61,289 nt of DNA from JBJXFY01 sp046155815 (GTDB lineage Bacteria; Verrucomicrobiota; Verrucomicrobiia; Limisphaerales; CAIMTB01): NCBI GenBank assembly GCA_046155815.1, contig JBJXFY010000148.1, forward strand, positions 1 to 61,289, in the 5' to 3' direction. The notes below the pieces were generated by a model that saw only the letters and a list, made by a program, of their open reading frames with translations, was not told the DNA's origin and searched no databases. The translations under genes and the position numbers were made by a program. Below are positions 32,774 to 41,442 of this stretch, piece by piece; the stretch's first letter is position 1; the number at the start of each line of letters is the position of its first letter.

Positions 32774-34081
32774 TCATCCCACCGCCTTCACCGCCGACGT
32801 GTAAACCTCGCGCAGCGGCACGCCTGCGGCCTCGGCCGCGGCGCGGCACGACTCGTACTCGGGGCTGGCCTGCACCGCGCGGCCGTTCAGTAGGCCCAGC
32901 TTCACCTGCACCGGGCCGAAAGACGTCGCCACCTCGCGGAACTCGCGCCGCAGCTTGCGGCGCTCGGCGGTCAAGCGGCGGACGCCGAAGGCCGTGGTCT
33001 CGCGCAGCATCAGTTCCGTGAAGCGGTCCGCGTCACCCGCGGCACACAGCACGGTGAGCAGCGTGCCGGGGCGGTGCTTCTTCATCGTGACGGGCGTGTG
33101 GAACACGTCGAGCGCGCCCGCCGCCAGCGCCCGCTCCGTGAAGTGCCCGAGCACCTCGGCCGTCGTGTCGTCCAGGTTCGTCTCGAGCACGACCACGGTG
33201 TCCGTCTCCCAGTCGAGCGCCGGTGGATGGGAGCCTGTGGCGGCGGTTTCCCCCAGCACGGCCCGCACGACGTTGGGCCGGGTGTGGTTGTCCCGCGTGC
33301 CGAGGCCGTAGCCGACGCGCCGCGGCACAAGGCCGGCGATCGGGGCGAACGACTCGGCGAACTCCGCCAGCAGCGCGGCGCCCGTGGGCGTGACCAGCTC
33401 GTGCGGCTCGTCGCACTGCGTCACCGCCACGCCACGCGCGGCGAACACCTCGAGCGTGGCCGGCGCGGGCAGCGGCAGGCGCCCATGGGCGCAGCGGATG
33501 AAGCCCGTGCCCTCGATCACCGGCCCGGCCAGCACCCGTGGCCGGCCCAGCAGCTCGAGGCCGATGCATGCGCCCACGATGTCCACGATCGAGTCCACTG
33601 CGCCAACCTCGTGGAAATGCACCTCGTCCGGCGGGTGCCCGTGGATCTTGCCCTCGGCGACGGCGATGCGCCGGAACACGGCCACGGCCTTCTCCTTCAC
33701 CCACGGCGACAGCGCGCTGCCCTCGATCAGCCGCCGGATTTCCGCGAAGTCCCGGCTGTGAGCGTGATTCTCGTGCTCGTCCTCGTGGTGATGCGCGTGT
33801 GCGTGGTGGGCCGGCAAGATGCCGGCGGCACCGTGTCCGTGCCCGAGGGCTTCTTCGTGGTGGTGATGGTCGTGGCCGTGTTCGTGGGCCAGATGCACAT
33901 CCACCTTGACCCCCTCGATGCCTGACTTGCTGGCCCGGTCCACGTGCAGGTGCCAGCCTTCCACGGGCAGACTCCGCAGCTCCGCCTCGAGCCCCGCGGG
34001 ATTCACGCCCAGGTCAATCAGCGCGCCCAGGAGCATGTCGCCGCTGAGGCCGCTGAAGATGTCGAGGTACAGGGTTTGCAT
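32774..34081 (-). CDS. larC: nickel-pincer cofactor protein LarC, with repeat-derived insert
   Basis: A 435-residue LarC. The start MQTLYLDIFSGLSGDMLLGAL is diagnostic, as are HFHEVGAVDSIVDIVG, EGTGFIRCAHGRLPLPAPAT, ELVTPTGAALL, LETNLDDTTAEVLGH and MKKHRPGTLLTVLC. LarC inserts nickel into the pincer cofactor used by lactate racemase and related enzymes. LarA, LarB and LarE are absent nearby. A His-rich loop (about residues 65-103) is longer than usual: it includes AAGILPA, encoded by a palindromic repeat at 33810-33826, and HEDEHENHAH from GAGGAC-type words. ATG 34081 starts the homology. Confidence 0.93.
   Translation of the reverse strand: MQTLYLDIFSGLSGDMLLGALIDLGVNPAGLEAELRSLPVEGWHLHVDRASKSGIEGVKVDVHLAHEHGHDHHHHEEALGHGHGAAGILPAHHAHAHHHEDEHENHAHSRDFAEIRRLIEGSALSPWVKEKAVAVFRRIAVAEGKIHGHPPDEVHFHEVGAVDSIVDIVGACIGLELLGRPRVLAGPVIEGTGFIRCAHGRLPLPAPATLEVFAARGVAVTQCDEPHELVTPTGAALLAEFAESFAPIAGLVPRRVGYGLGTRDNHTRPNVVRAVLGETAATGSHPPALDWETDTVVVLETNLDDTTAEVLGHFTERALAAGALDVFHTPVTMKKHRPGTLLTVLCAAGDADRFTELMLRETTAFGVRRLTAERRKLRREFREVATSFGPVQVKLGLLNGRAVQASPEYESCRAAAEAAGVPLREVYTSAVKAVG
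33810..33826. repeat. palindromic GCCGGC-AAGAT-GCCGGC inside larC
   Basis: A perfect palindrome of two GCCGGC arms around AAGAT, in frame within larC, encoding Ala-Gly-Ile-Leu-Pro-Ala in the His-rich loop. The peptide AAGILPA is one I remember appearing in many verrucomicrobial proteins through the same repeat. Confidence 0.65.
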
Positions 34082-34217
34082 GGGCGGACGCTCCCGACTC
34101 CCAGCCCCAAGCTCCAGCAAAACTCCGCCGCCGGCCGGGCGTGCCTGCGCCCCGGGAACGGGCAAAAAGCCGTTGCGGGCGGCCGGGGCCGGGCCGACAG
34201 TCCGGCGCGCTTTCCGC

Positions 34218-34309
<92 letters not shown>

Positions 34310-34316
34310 CCTTTCC

Positions 34317-34419
34317 TTCGTCCTCGTCCTCCTGCTCATCCTCGTCCTCGATCCCTTCGTTCCGCAGAATGACGGGTTTCTGGGCACGAGATCGAAGGCG
34401 AGCAGGAGCACGAGCACGG
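34317..34419. repeat. inverted repeat of GTCCTC/GAGGAC words, 3' of tRNA-Ser(GGA)
   Basis: Left arm 34317-34353 (TTCGTCCTCGTCCTCC, then CATCCTCGTCCTCGATC) and right arm 34390-34419 (GATCGAAGGCGAGCAGG, then AGCACGAGCACGG) are partly complementary in inverted orientation. The element starts 9 bases after the encoded CCA. The first 16 or so bases after each tRNA-Ser 3' end read TTTCC-TT-CGTCCTC, so this and 27991-28054 are the same family in the same orientation to the tRNA. Confidence 0.65.
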
Positions 34420-34438
34420 TCCCCCGCTCCCTTGCCCG

Positions 34439-34466
34439 TTGCATCCTCCGGGCTGCCGCCTAGTTT
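34439..34466 (+). promoter_or_regulatory. candidate promoter with leaderless spacing
   Basis: TTGCAT (34439-34444), 16-base spacer, TAGTTT (34461-34466); the GTG start at 34473 is 7 bases later, so the transcript would start at or very near the start codon. Confidence 0.35.
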
Positions 34467-34472
34467 CGCGTC

Positions 34473-35789
34473 GTGAATGCGCGAGTGGCCATCGCCGCGC
34501 TGCTCGGCCTGTGCGCGGGCCTGACGGTCCTTTCCGTCTACCTGCTGCGGCAGGTGAACCGGCGCCCCGCGGACGTTCCCGAGGCCGTATCCGCCGTGCT
34601 CACCCAGCGGGTTGTCCGCGTTTTCACCAACCCGCCCGCAACCGACCGCATCGTCGTGCGCACCCTCGACTGGAGCACCGTCGAGTCCGACGACTACGCG
34701 GCGTACCTCGAGAACCTCCGTCGCATCGGCTGCCCGGAGGAGACGGTGCGCGACATCATCCTCGCGGACGTGCGGAAGCTGTACGCCCGGAAGCGCGCCG
34801 TGTTCGTGCAGCCACCGGAGGACTTCGAGTTCTGGCTCACGCCGGCCGAGCGCACCACCGCGGCGGCGGACCGGCGCAGGGCCGATGAGGAGGACGCCGC
34901 CCTGCGCGCGCTGGACCGCGAGGAGCGCGGGCTGATCCGTCGGCTGTTGGGCGCGTCTCCCGAGGCGCTGTCCCGCGCGGAGACCGGCCCCGAGCCAGGT
35001 CTGCTGCGCGAGATCGCCTTCCTGCCGGCGGAGCGCCGGGCTGCCGTGGCCGCTGTCCTCGCCAGCTTTGAGGAACGCGAGCACGACCTGCTGCTTGGCG
35101 CGGAGGACCAGGCCGCGATTCACGGGCAGCAGGCCCGGATCAAGGCCGAGCGCCGCGCCGCGCTCGCGGGCCTGCTCTCGCCGGACGAGCTGCTTGAGCA
35201 CGACCTCCGCGCCAGCCCGCTGGCCGAGGAGCTGCGCGACGCCTTCCGCGGCGCGGGCACGACGCGGGATGAGTTCGTCGAGCTTTTCAAGCTGCGGCAG
35301 GAGGCCGAGGCGGCGATGGCCGGAATCCCGGGGGAGGCGCTGGACGCAGCGACGCGCCGCGAAGCCATCGCCGCCGAGACTGAGCAGGCCGTGCGCGAGC
35401 TGCTCACACCGCAGCGCTACGCCGACTTCGAGCGCGCGCGCGACCCGGACTACCAGGTGCTCTACGATCTCGCGCTCGACCACGGCGTCGCGCCCGCCGT
35501 CGCCGTGCAGGTGTACGACATGCGCCGCACTGTGGCGGAGCAGGCCGGGCGACTCGTGGAGGATCCCCTGCTCACGTCGGATCAGAAACGCGCGGGGCTG
35601 GAGGCCATCCGCCGCGAGACGGAACGCACCATCGGCGAGGTGCTTGGCGCTCCGCTGCTCGACCTCTACCGCGAGAGCGGAGGGGAGTGGCTGGATGAAG
35701 TCACCGACACGGCCCGAATCGCCCTGACCGCCGAGATTCCGCCGCCGGAGCCGCCCGACTCGGAGCTTGCCACCACGCCGGCACCGTAG
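34473..35789 (+). CDS. membrane-anchored protein of unknown function
   Basis: A 438-residue protein starting with GTG. One N-terminal membrane segment (about 5-25, VAIAALLGLCAGLTVLSVYL) is followed by a conserved block, RRIGCPEETVRDIILADV, then KLYARKR (about 83-110). I remember this block from verrucomicrobial hypothetical proteins with no known role. The rest is long charged alpha-helices rich in Glu, Arg and Ala with two related ALL(S/T)P-type repeats, giving an elongated rod. The end is Pro-rich. It is probably anchored with its body in the periplasm. No operon partner. Confidence 0.7.
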   Translation: MNARVAIAALLGLCAGLTVLSVYLLRQVNRRPADVPEAVSAVLTQRVVRVFTNPPATDRIVVRTLDWSTVESDDYAAYLENLRRIGCPEETVRDIILADVRKLYARKRAVFVQPPEDFEFWLTPAERTTAAADRRRADEEDAALRALDREERGLIRRLLGASPEALSRAETGPEPGLLREIAFLPAERRAAVAAVLASFEEREHDLLLGAEDQAAIHGQQARIKAERRAALAGLLSPDELLEHDLRASPLAEELRDAFRGAGTTRDEFVELFKLRQEAEAAMAGIPGEALDAATRREAIAAETEQAVRELLTPQRYADFERARDPDYQVLYDLALDHGVAPAVAVQVYDMRRTVAEQAGRLVEDPLLTSDQKRAGLEAIRRETERTIGEVLGAPLLDLYRESGGEWLDEVTDTARIALTAEIPPPEPPDSELATTPAP

Positions 35790-35857
35790 CCCGGGGGGCA
35801 GCCAGCTGGGTTTGGAGGTCGTGCGCGGGCCGCGTCGCCGCCAGCCTTCACCGCGGT

Positions 35858-36367
35858 TCAATAATCATACAGCCCCGGATCGCGGCTGTAGCCGGGGCCG
35901 CCGCTGGGGCCGCCTTCGCCTCCGTCGCCGCCCATGAAGTCGCCGAGCACGTCGCCCATGTCCGCCTCGATCTTGTCGGGATCCTCGCCGGCCTCGAGGC
36001 GCTTGATGGCGATGTCGAGCTCCTTGGGCATCATCCCCGGCGGCATGGCCTCCTTCATCTTGCGCATCATGTGGGCCATGTGCCGCGGATTGTTCTCGTC
36101 AAGATGGTCCATGTCCCGCTCCAGATCGGACATGGCGCGCTCCATCTTCGCGTCGTCAATGTCGGGCATCGGTTCGCCGTCGGGGCCGAGGCTGTCGGCG
36201 GCCTTGGGTTCGGCCACGCCCTTGAGCATGGCGAAGGCGCTGACCTGCTTGCTCAGATTCCGGTTGCCGCACCTCGGGCAGACGGGGGTCCGGTCCGGAT
36301 TGATGCGCTTCGAGAGGAAGCTGAAAATCTTCCGGCAGCGGGGGCAGGCGAACTCGTAGATCGGCAT
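35858..36367 (-). CDS. FmdB-family zinc-ribbon protein with long tail
   Basis: A 169-residue protein with the FmdB-type zinc ribbon at its start: MPIYEFACPRC, then CPRCGN around residue 31. Two CxxC pairs bind zinc. Family members are usually 70-110 residues. Here an additional acidic, Met-rich helical tail (about 70-145, MERAMSDLERDMDHL) and a Gly/Ser/Pro/Tyr-rich end follow. FmdB was named for a regulator of formamidase in a methylotroph, but most members are uncharacterised. It follows GyrB in the same direction, 110 bases downstream. Confidence 0.8.
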   Translation of the reverse strand: MPIYEFACPRCRKIFSFLSKRINPDRTPVCPRCGNRNLSKQVSAFAMLKGVAEPKAADSLGPDGEPMPDIDDAKMERAMSDLERDMDHLDENNPRHMAHMMRKMKEAMPPGMMPKELDIAIKRLEAGEDPDKIEADMGDVLGDFMGGDGGEGGPSGGPGYSRDPGLYDY

Positions 36368-36477
36368 GGTGCGGAGAAGAAGGACGGGTTGCGTGCGGGA
36401 GCGCGGGTCGGAGCAAAGGTCCGGGAGCGCGGGATGAGGACTGGGAGAAAGAGGAAGGTTAGGAGGCCAAGGCGGGG

Positions 36478-39009
36478 TCAGACGTCGAGGTTGCGGACGT
36501 TGAGGGCGTTGTCCTCGATGAACTGGCGGCGTGGCTCGACCTCCTCGCCCATGAGGGTGGTGAACATCTCCTCGGCCTCGACGGCGTCGGCGAGGTCAAT
36601 GCGCAGCAGCCTTCGTTTGGGCGGGTTCATCGTGGTCTCGAAAAGCTGCACGGGGTTCATCTCGCCGAGGCCCTTGAAGCGCTTGATCTCGATGCCGCGT
36701 TTCCCGACCTCCATGACGGCGGAGAGGATCTCGGCGATGGAGAAGAGCGGGCGGACCTGCTGCCTGTCGCCCTCGCCCTCGAGGAGCTCGAAGAGGGGCT
36801 GATCCTGCGCGGCGTAATGGTCCACGTTGAGGCCCTTGCGGGCGAGACGCAGGAGCAGCTCGGCGATGGCGCGGGACTCGTGCAGCTCGACGTGGCGGGC
36901 CCGGCGGTTCGGGCCCGCGGTGCGGGGCTTGGGCTCCGCGCCGCTGGCCTCGGCGACATCATCGTCGCCGAACAGGCCGAGGTCGGGATTCACCGTGCCA
37001 AAGCGGCCGAGTTCCTCCTCGTTGGCGAAGTAATGGACGGCCTCCTCGTTGCCGGACCGGACCTTCACAAGGTGGCGCGGCAGCTCGTGGGTCCTCGGGT
37101 CGCGGCGCTCAAGATAGGTGGCAAAGTCGCCGCCGTGGCGACGTAGGGCGCGGGCGTATTTGTCGAGGGACTCGAGGAGCTCGACGATCTCGGCGAGCTG
37201 CTTGTCGGTGAGCACGGTGCCGTCGGCGAGGTTGCGGAGCTTCACGTCCTCGACGCCAAGCTGGATGAGGATCCTGTTGAGGGCGGCGTCGTCCTCGACG
37301 TACTCCTCGCGCTTGCGGCGGGTGATGAGGTAGAGCGGCGGCTGGGCGATGTAAACGAAGCCGCGGCGGACCAGCTCGGTCATCTGCCGGTAAAAGAACG
37401 TCAGCAGCAGCGTGCGGATGTGCGAGCCGTCCACGTCCGCGTCGGTCATGATGACGATCTTGTGGTAGCGGAGGCGTTCGAGGTTGAAGGCGCCCTCGCC
37501 CTCGCCGGTGCCGATGCCGGTGCCGATGGCGGTGATGAGGGTGCGGATCTCGGTGTTCTGCAGGACCTTGTCGAGGCGGGCCTTCTCCACGTTGATGAGC
37601 TTGCCGCGGATGGGGAGGATGGCCTGGAAGCGGCGGTCGCGGCCCTGCTTGGCGGAGCCGCCGGCGGAGTCGCCCTCGACGATGAAGATCTCGCAGTTGA
37701 CGGGGTCGCGGTCGGAACAGTCGGCGAGCTTGCCGGGGAGGCCGCCGCCGGTGAGGGCGGACTTGCGGACGGCCTCGCGGGCCTTGCGCGCCGCCTCGCG
37801 GGCGCGGGCGGCGTTGAGCGCCTTTTCAAGGATGCGCTTGGCGATGCCGGGGTTGCCGTCGAAGTAGGCCATCAGGCCCTCGTAGCAGGCGGAACCGACG
37901 ACGCTCTCGACCTCGGGGGAGAGGAGCTTGTGCTTGGGCTGGTTGTTGAACTTGGGGTCGCTGTGCTTGATGGCGACGACGGCGGTGAGACCCTCGCGCA
38001 GATCCTCGCCGGTGATCTGGGGATCCTTGTCCTTCAGGAGATTGTTGGAGCGGGCGTGCTGGTTGACGGCGCGGGTGAGGGCGGTGCGGAAGCCCGAGAG
38101 GTGCGTGCCGCCGTCGGGGTTGTGGATCGTGTTCGTGTAGCAGAGAATCTGCTCGTTGTAGGTGTCGTTGTACTGGACGACGGCCTCGAGGTGGATTTCA
38201 AGGGCCTTCTCGGAGGTGGTCACCTGGGTCTGCTTGCGGAAGACGATGGGCTTGGGGTGGAGCACCTCCTTGCTCTTGTTGAGCTGCTTCACGAACTCCT
38301 CGACGCCGTCCCGATACAGGAACACCTCACGCTTCGCATCAGCCAGGCGCTCGTCGAGGAAGCTGATCTCGAGGCCGGAGTTCAGGAAGGCCAGCTCGCG
38401 AAGTCGCTGGGTTATCGTCTCGGCCTTGAACTCGGTGCTGTCGCGGAAAATCTCGGGGTCAGGCTTGAAAGTGATCAGCGTGCCGGTGCCCTTGGCCTTG
38501 CCGATGACCTCCAGCCGCTTCGTGGTCCTGCCCCGCTCGAAGGTCATGTGGTGCGCCTGACCTCCGCGGTACACCTCGACCTCGAACCACTCGGAGACGG
38601 CGTTCACGCACTTGGCACCGACGCCGTGGGTACCGCCGGAGAACTTGTAGCCGCCCTGCCCGTACTTGCCGCCGGAATGCAGCGTCGTCAGCACCAGCTC
38701 GACGCCCGGAATGCCGTACTTCGGGTGGAGGTCCACCGGAATGCCGCGGCCATTGTCGCGGATGCTGATCGAGCCGTCCACATGGATGGTGACCTCGAGG
38801 CGGTCGCAGTGGCCGGCGAGGTGCTCGTCCACGGAGTTGTCCAGCACCTCGGAGACGCAGTGGTGAAGGGCACGCTCATCGGTCCCACCGATGTACATGC
38901 CGGGCTTCTTCCGGACGGCCTCGAGGCCCTCGAGCTTGCCGAGTTTGGAGGCGTCATAGTCGCCGTCGGTACGGTCCGGCGGCGGCACTGCGGGCGTCGT
39001 TTCGTCCAT
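36478..39009 (-). CDS. gyrB: DNA gyrase subunit B
   Basis: An 843-residue type IIA topoisomerase B subunit. The GHKL ATPase shows VLDNSVDEHLAGHC, SIRDNGRGIPVDLHP and GGTHGVGAKCVNA. The TOPRIM domain shows VEGDSAGGSAKQGRDR and MTDADVDGSHIRTLL, and the C-terminal KRFKGLGEMNPVQL block is complete. An insert of about 170 residues sits between TOPRIM and that block, as in many Gram-negative GyrB proteins. With GyrA it introduces negative supercoils using ATP. ATG 39009 is chosen; the open frame extends 111 codons upstream without homology. GyrA is not in the window. ParE is less likely given the insert. Confidence 0.94.
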   Translation of the reverse strand: MDETTPAVPPPDRTDGDYDASKLGKLEGLEAVRKKPGMYIGGTDERALHHCVSEVLDNSVDEHLAGHCDRLEVTIHVDGSISIRDNGRGIPVDLHPKYGIPGVELVLTTLHSGGKYGQGGYKFSGGTHGVGAKCVNAVSEWFEVEVYRGGQAHHMTFERGRTTKRLEVIGKAKGTGTLITFKPDPEIFRDSTEFKAETITQRLRELAFLNSGLEISFLDERLADAKREVFLYRDGVEEFVKQLNKSKEVLHPKPIVFRKQTQVTTSEKALEIHLEAVVQYNDTYNEQILCYTNTIHNPDGGTHLSGFRTALTRAVNQHARSNNLLKDKDPQITGEDLREGLTAVVAIKHSDPKFNNQPKHKLLSPEVESVVGSACYEGLMAYFDGNPGIAKRILEKALNAARAREAARKAREAVRKSALTGGGLPGKLADCSDRDPVNCEIFIVEGDSAGGSAKQGRDRRFQAILPIRGKLINVEKARLDKVLQNTEIRTLITAIGTGIGTGEGEGAFNLERLRYHKIVIMTDADVDGSHIRTLLLTFFYRQMTELVRRGFVYIAQPPLYLITRRKREEYVEDDAALNRILIQLGVEDVKLRNLADGTVLTDKQLAEIVELLESLDKYARALRRHGGDFATYLERRDPRTHELPRHLVKVRSGNEEAVHYFANEEELGRFGTVNPDLGLFGDDDVAEASGAEPKPRTAGPNRRARHVELHESRAIAELLLRLARKGLNVDHYAAQDQPLFELLEGEGDRQQVRPLFSIAEILSAVMEVGKRGIEIKRFKGLGEMNPVQLFETTMNPPKRRLLRIDLADAVEAEEMFTTLMGEEVEPRRQFIEDNALNVRNLDV

Positions 39010-39139
39010 GAGAGGGAGCGCGGCGCCGGGGTCCGAAAACGCCCGGCGGCCGAAGGCCGGGAAGCTACCGCCCGCGGCGGTGCGGCTCAATCGGGATGTA
39101 CGGGAAATCTCCCCCGACGGCCCCATCGCCCGGCCCGCC

Positions 39140-39637
39140 CTATTTCGCGCCGCCCGACTTCTCCTTCGGCGCGGCGGTGACGACGACAAACCAGGCGTTC
39201 TCCTTCTTGGAATCGCCGCCCACGATGAGCTTCTCGCCGGGGGGCAGCTTCTGCTTCTGCGTGAAGACCTGCCTCCCCTTGCCGAAGAACTGCACCTCCA
39301 CCTCGTGACCCGGGAAACGGCGGATCTCGAGGCGGCATTCATCGCTCATCTCGACGGAGGCGGTGCTGTCGGGCCGGACCTCGACGGTCTTTTCCGCGAC
39401 CTCCCAGTAGTTCATCCACTTGAAGATGCGCCCCAGGCACTCCTGCACCTGCGGGGAGACCTCCTTCAGCGGCTTGTCGGGCTTCTGGCCGTTGGTGCCC
39501 CAGATGAGCTGGGCCTGGTACTTCGCGGGCCGGTCCTTGTCGCCGGCCCGGGCCGGCAGCACGAGGCCGGCCGTCAGAACGAGCCAGAGCACCCAGAAAC
39601 CCCGATCCATGCGGGGCCGGACAGCAGTCGGATTCAT
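39140..39637 (-). CDS. small secreted protein linked to the sigma/anti-sigma pair
   Basis: A 165-residue protein with a signal sequence (about 10-31, FWVLWLVLTAGLVLPARA). The mature part contains LIWGTNGQKPDKPLKEVSP and FFGKGRQVFTQKQKLPPGE, with no family I recognise. The ATG lies 3 bases after the anti-sigma stop, so it is the third gene of the sigma/anti-sigma operon. It could be a sensor, target or effector of that system. Confidence 0.7.
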   Translation of the reverse strand: MNPTAVRPRMDRGFWVLWLVLTAGLVLPARAGDKDRPAKYQAQLIWGTNGQKPDKPLKEVSPQVQECLGRIFKWMNYWEVAEKTVEVRPDSTASVEMSDECRLEIRRFPGHEVEVQFFGKGRQVFTQKQKLPPGEKLIVGGDSKKENAWFVVVTAAPKEKSGGAK

Positions 39638-39640
39638 GCC

Positions 39641-40117
39641 TCAGTACATCGCAAATTGCTCGGCGTCCGCCACCCAGATCACGGTCACGCCATCGCTCTG
39701 CGAATGAAAGACCACCGCCCGCACGTCGTCCAGCGGTGCCTGGAGGGTCTGTCCGGCCAGCCCGTCGGCGTGGCCCGCCTCCCGCGCCGGGCGGGGCAGA
39801 AAGAGCACCGCCAGCGCCGCGGCCGCCCCGAGGGGCAGCAGCCAGCGCACCCAGCCGGGGGTGGGAGACGCGGCTGGCGCGGTTTGTCCCTCTGCGGCCT
39901 CGATGCCGCGCCGCACCCTCGACCAGAAGAATTCCCGGGTCTCGGGCAGCGGCCACTCCGCCCCGGCCGCACGGGCGGTGGCGCGCGCCGAGCGCAGCGC
40001 CGCCAGCGCGCGGGTGCCCGCTTCGGTGGCTGCGAGGGCCTCCGCTTCCGTGGCCTCGCGGCCGGTCAGTTGTCCGTCCATCCACGCCTGGAGGCGCAGA
40101 ATTTCATCGTGTTTCAT
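39641..40117 (-). CDS. probable anti-sigma factor
   Basis: A 158-residue protein with a cytosolic N-terminal helical domain (HDEILRLQAWMDGQLTGREA), a long Ala-rich helix and one transmembrane segment (about 92-110, WLLPLGAAAALAVLFLP), then a short periplasmic end. The start overlaps the stop of the ECF sigma gene (ATGA). This position and topology are typical of membrane anti-sigma factors that hold the sigma factor until a signal arrives. The His-x3-Cys-x2-Cys zinc motif of ZAS proteins is not present, so it is a non-zinc type or unrelated. Confidence 0.78.
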   Translation of the reverse strand: MKHDEILRLQAWMDGQLTGREATEAEALAATEAGTRALAALRSARATARAAGAEWPLPETREFFWSRVRRGIEAAEGQTAPAASPTPGWVRWLLPLGAAAALAVLFLPRPAREAGHADGLAGQTLQAPLDDVRAVVFHSQSDGVTVIWVADAEQFAMY

Positions 40118-40719
40118 GACTTGAACTCTTCCTTGTGCCAGCGTGCGAGCAGGCCGGCCAGGCGGCGCCGGGCGTAAAACAGCCGCGACATCACGGTGCC
40201 GATCGAGATGCCCACCTCGCGGGCGATGTTCTTGTACGGCAGGCCCTCGAACTCGTGCAGCACCAGCACCGTGCGGTGTTCCGGGGTGAGCAGCTTCATG
40301 GCTTCATCAATCCGTTTCCGGGCTTCGGCCAGTTCCAACCGTCCGGTCGGGTTGGCCTCCACCGGAGGCAAGAGACGCTCAAAGGCCGTGCCGTCTTCAT
40401 CGTCGGCCGGCAGATCCTGCACCCGGAAGCGCTTCTCCTTCCGCAGATGGTCGAGGCAGACGTTGATGGCGATGCGTGTCAGCCACGTTGCGAAGCTCGA
40501 CTCGCCCTGGAAGGAGGCGATGCGCTGCCAGGCCTTGATCCAGGCGTCCTGCGCGAGATCCAGCGCCAGCTCCTCCTTGTGGACCATGAGGTAGGCGCGG
40601 GCATAGACCTTGTCGCGGTGGCGAGCCACCAGCTCCTCGAACGCCTCCATGCTCCCCCGCTGCGCCGCGCGGACGAGCAGGGGATCCTCAAGCTTGGTGT
40701 AGTCTTTCGGCAACGCCAT
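40114..40719 (-). CDS. ECF (sigma-70 family) RNA polymerase sigma factor
   Basis: A 201-residue sigma factor with regions 2 and 4 only. Region 2 is VYARAYLMVHKEELALDLAQDAWIKAW and FATWLTRIAINVCLDHLRK; region 4 is EHRTVLVLHEFEGLPYKNIA and IGTVMSRLFYARRRL. This is the ECF group that directs RNA polymerase to stress or envelope promoters. It is followed by an overlapping anti-sigma gene and a secreted protein gene. The start ATG 40719 is 33 bases after hisB. Confidence 0.93.
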   Translation of the reverse strand: MALPKDYTKLEDPLLVRAAQRGSMEAFEELVARHRDKVYARAYLMVHKEELALDLAQDAWIKAWQRIASFQGESSFATWLTRIAINVCLDHLRKEKRFRVQDLPADDEDGTAFERLLPPVEANPTGRLELAEARKRIDEAMKLLTPEHRTVLVLHEFEGLPYKNIAREVGISIGTVMSRLFYARRRLAGLLARWHKEEFKS

Positions 40720-40752
40720 GGGGCGGACGCGGCCCCGGCCGGCCGCATTCGG

Positions 40753-41442
40753 TCACAAGGTGCCCTTGGTGCTGGGAATGTCACCGGCGATCCGCGGGTC
40801 GCGCCGGCACGCGAAGTCCACCGCGCGGGCCCAGGCCTTGAACAGCGCCTCGACCACGTGGTGCGGCTCGTCGCCGTACAGCCGCTCAAGGTGCAGCGCG
40901 CAGCGGGCCTCGTTGGCAAACGCCTGGAAGAACTCCTTCGCCAGCCCGAAACGGAACGCGGACGACATGTCCTGGCCCCGGTCCACGGCGGGAATCCGGC
41001 GGTACTGCATCGCGTCCAGCCCGCGCCAGACCAGCGAGGGCCGGCCGCAGAAATCCACCACCACGCGGGCCAGGGTCTCGTCCATCGGCACGTACGCCTC
41101 GCCGGTGAAGGGATTCCGCGGGTCGAAGCCGGCCCCGTAGCGGCGGAGGCCGCGCTTGTCGCCGAGCGCCCGAGCGAAGGCCTGCCCGAGCGCGAGGCCG
41201 CAGTCCTCCACCGTGTGGTGCGCGTCCACTTCCACGTCGCCGCGGCAGGTCAGGTCGAGATCCACCACCGCGTGCTTCGCGAACAGCTTCAGCATGTGGT
41301 CGAAGAACGGGATGCCGGTGGCGATCTTCGACCGGCCGCGGCCGTCCACGTCGAGGCGCAGCCGGATGTCGGTCTCGCCGGTCTGCCGGAGAACCTCGGC
41401 GGTGCGGGCCGGCGGCGAGGCGGGCTTCTTCATCGCGGTCAC
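40753..41442 (-). CDS. hisB: imidazoleglycerol-phosphate dehydratase
   Basis: A 229-residue HisB dehydratase with the two manganese-binding motifs VDAHHTVEDC and GDEPHHVVEALFK, plus GIPFFDHMLKLFAKH. It performs the sixth step of histidine biosynthesis in the cytosol. It has no fused phosphatase, unlike the enterobacterial form. GTG 41442 overlaps the trxB stop (GTGA); ATG 41433 three codons later is an equally possible start. Other his genes are not in the window. Confidence 0.93.
   Translation of the reverse strand: MTAMKKPASPPARTAEVLRQTGETDIRLRLDVDGRGRSKIATGIPFFDHMLKLFAKHAVVDLDLTCRGDVEVDAHHTVEDCGLALGQAFARALGDKRGLRRYGAGFDPRNPFTGEAYVPMDETLARVVVDFCGRPSLVWRGLDAMQYRRIPAVDRGQDMSSAFRFGLAKEFFQAFANEARCALHLERLYGDEPHHVVEALFKAWARAVDFACRRDPRIAGDIPSTKGTL

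Noticed and set aside
37420..39180. 586-codon plus-strand frame opposite gyrB
   Set aside because: Composed of Gly/Ala/Leu/Val/Asp runs with no domain; gyrB on the other strand is unmistakable.
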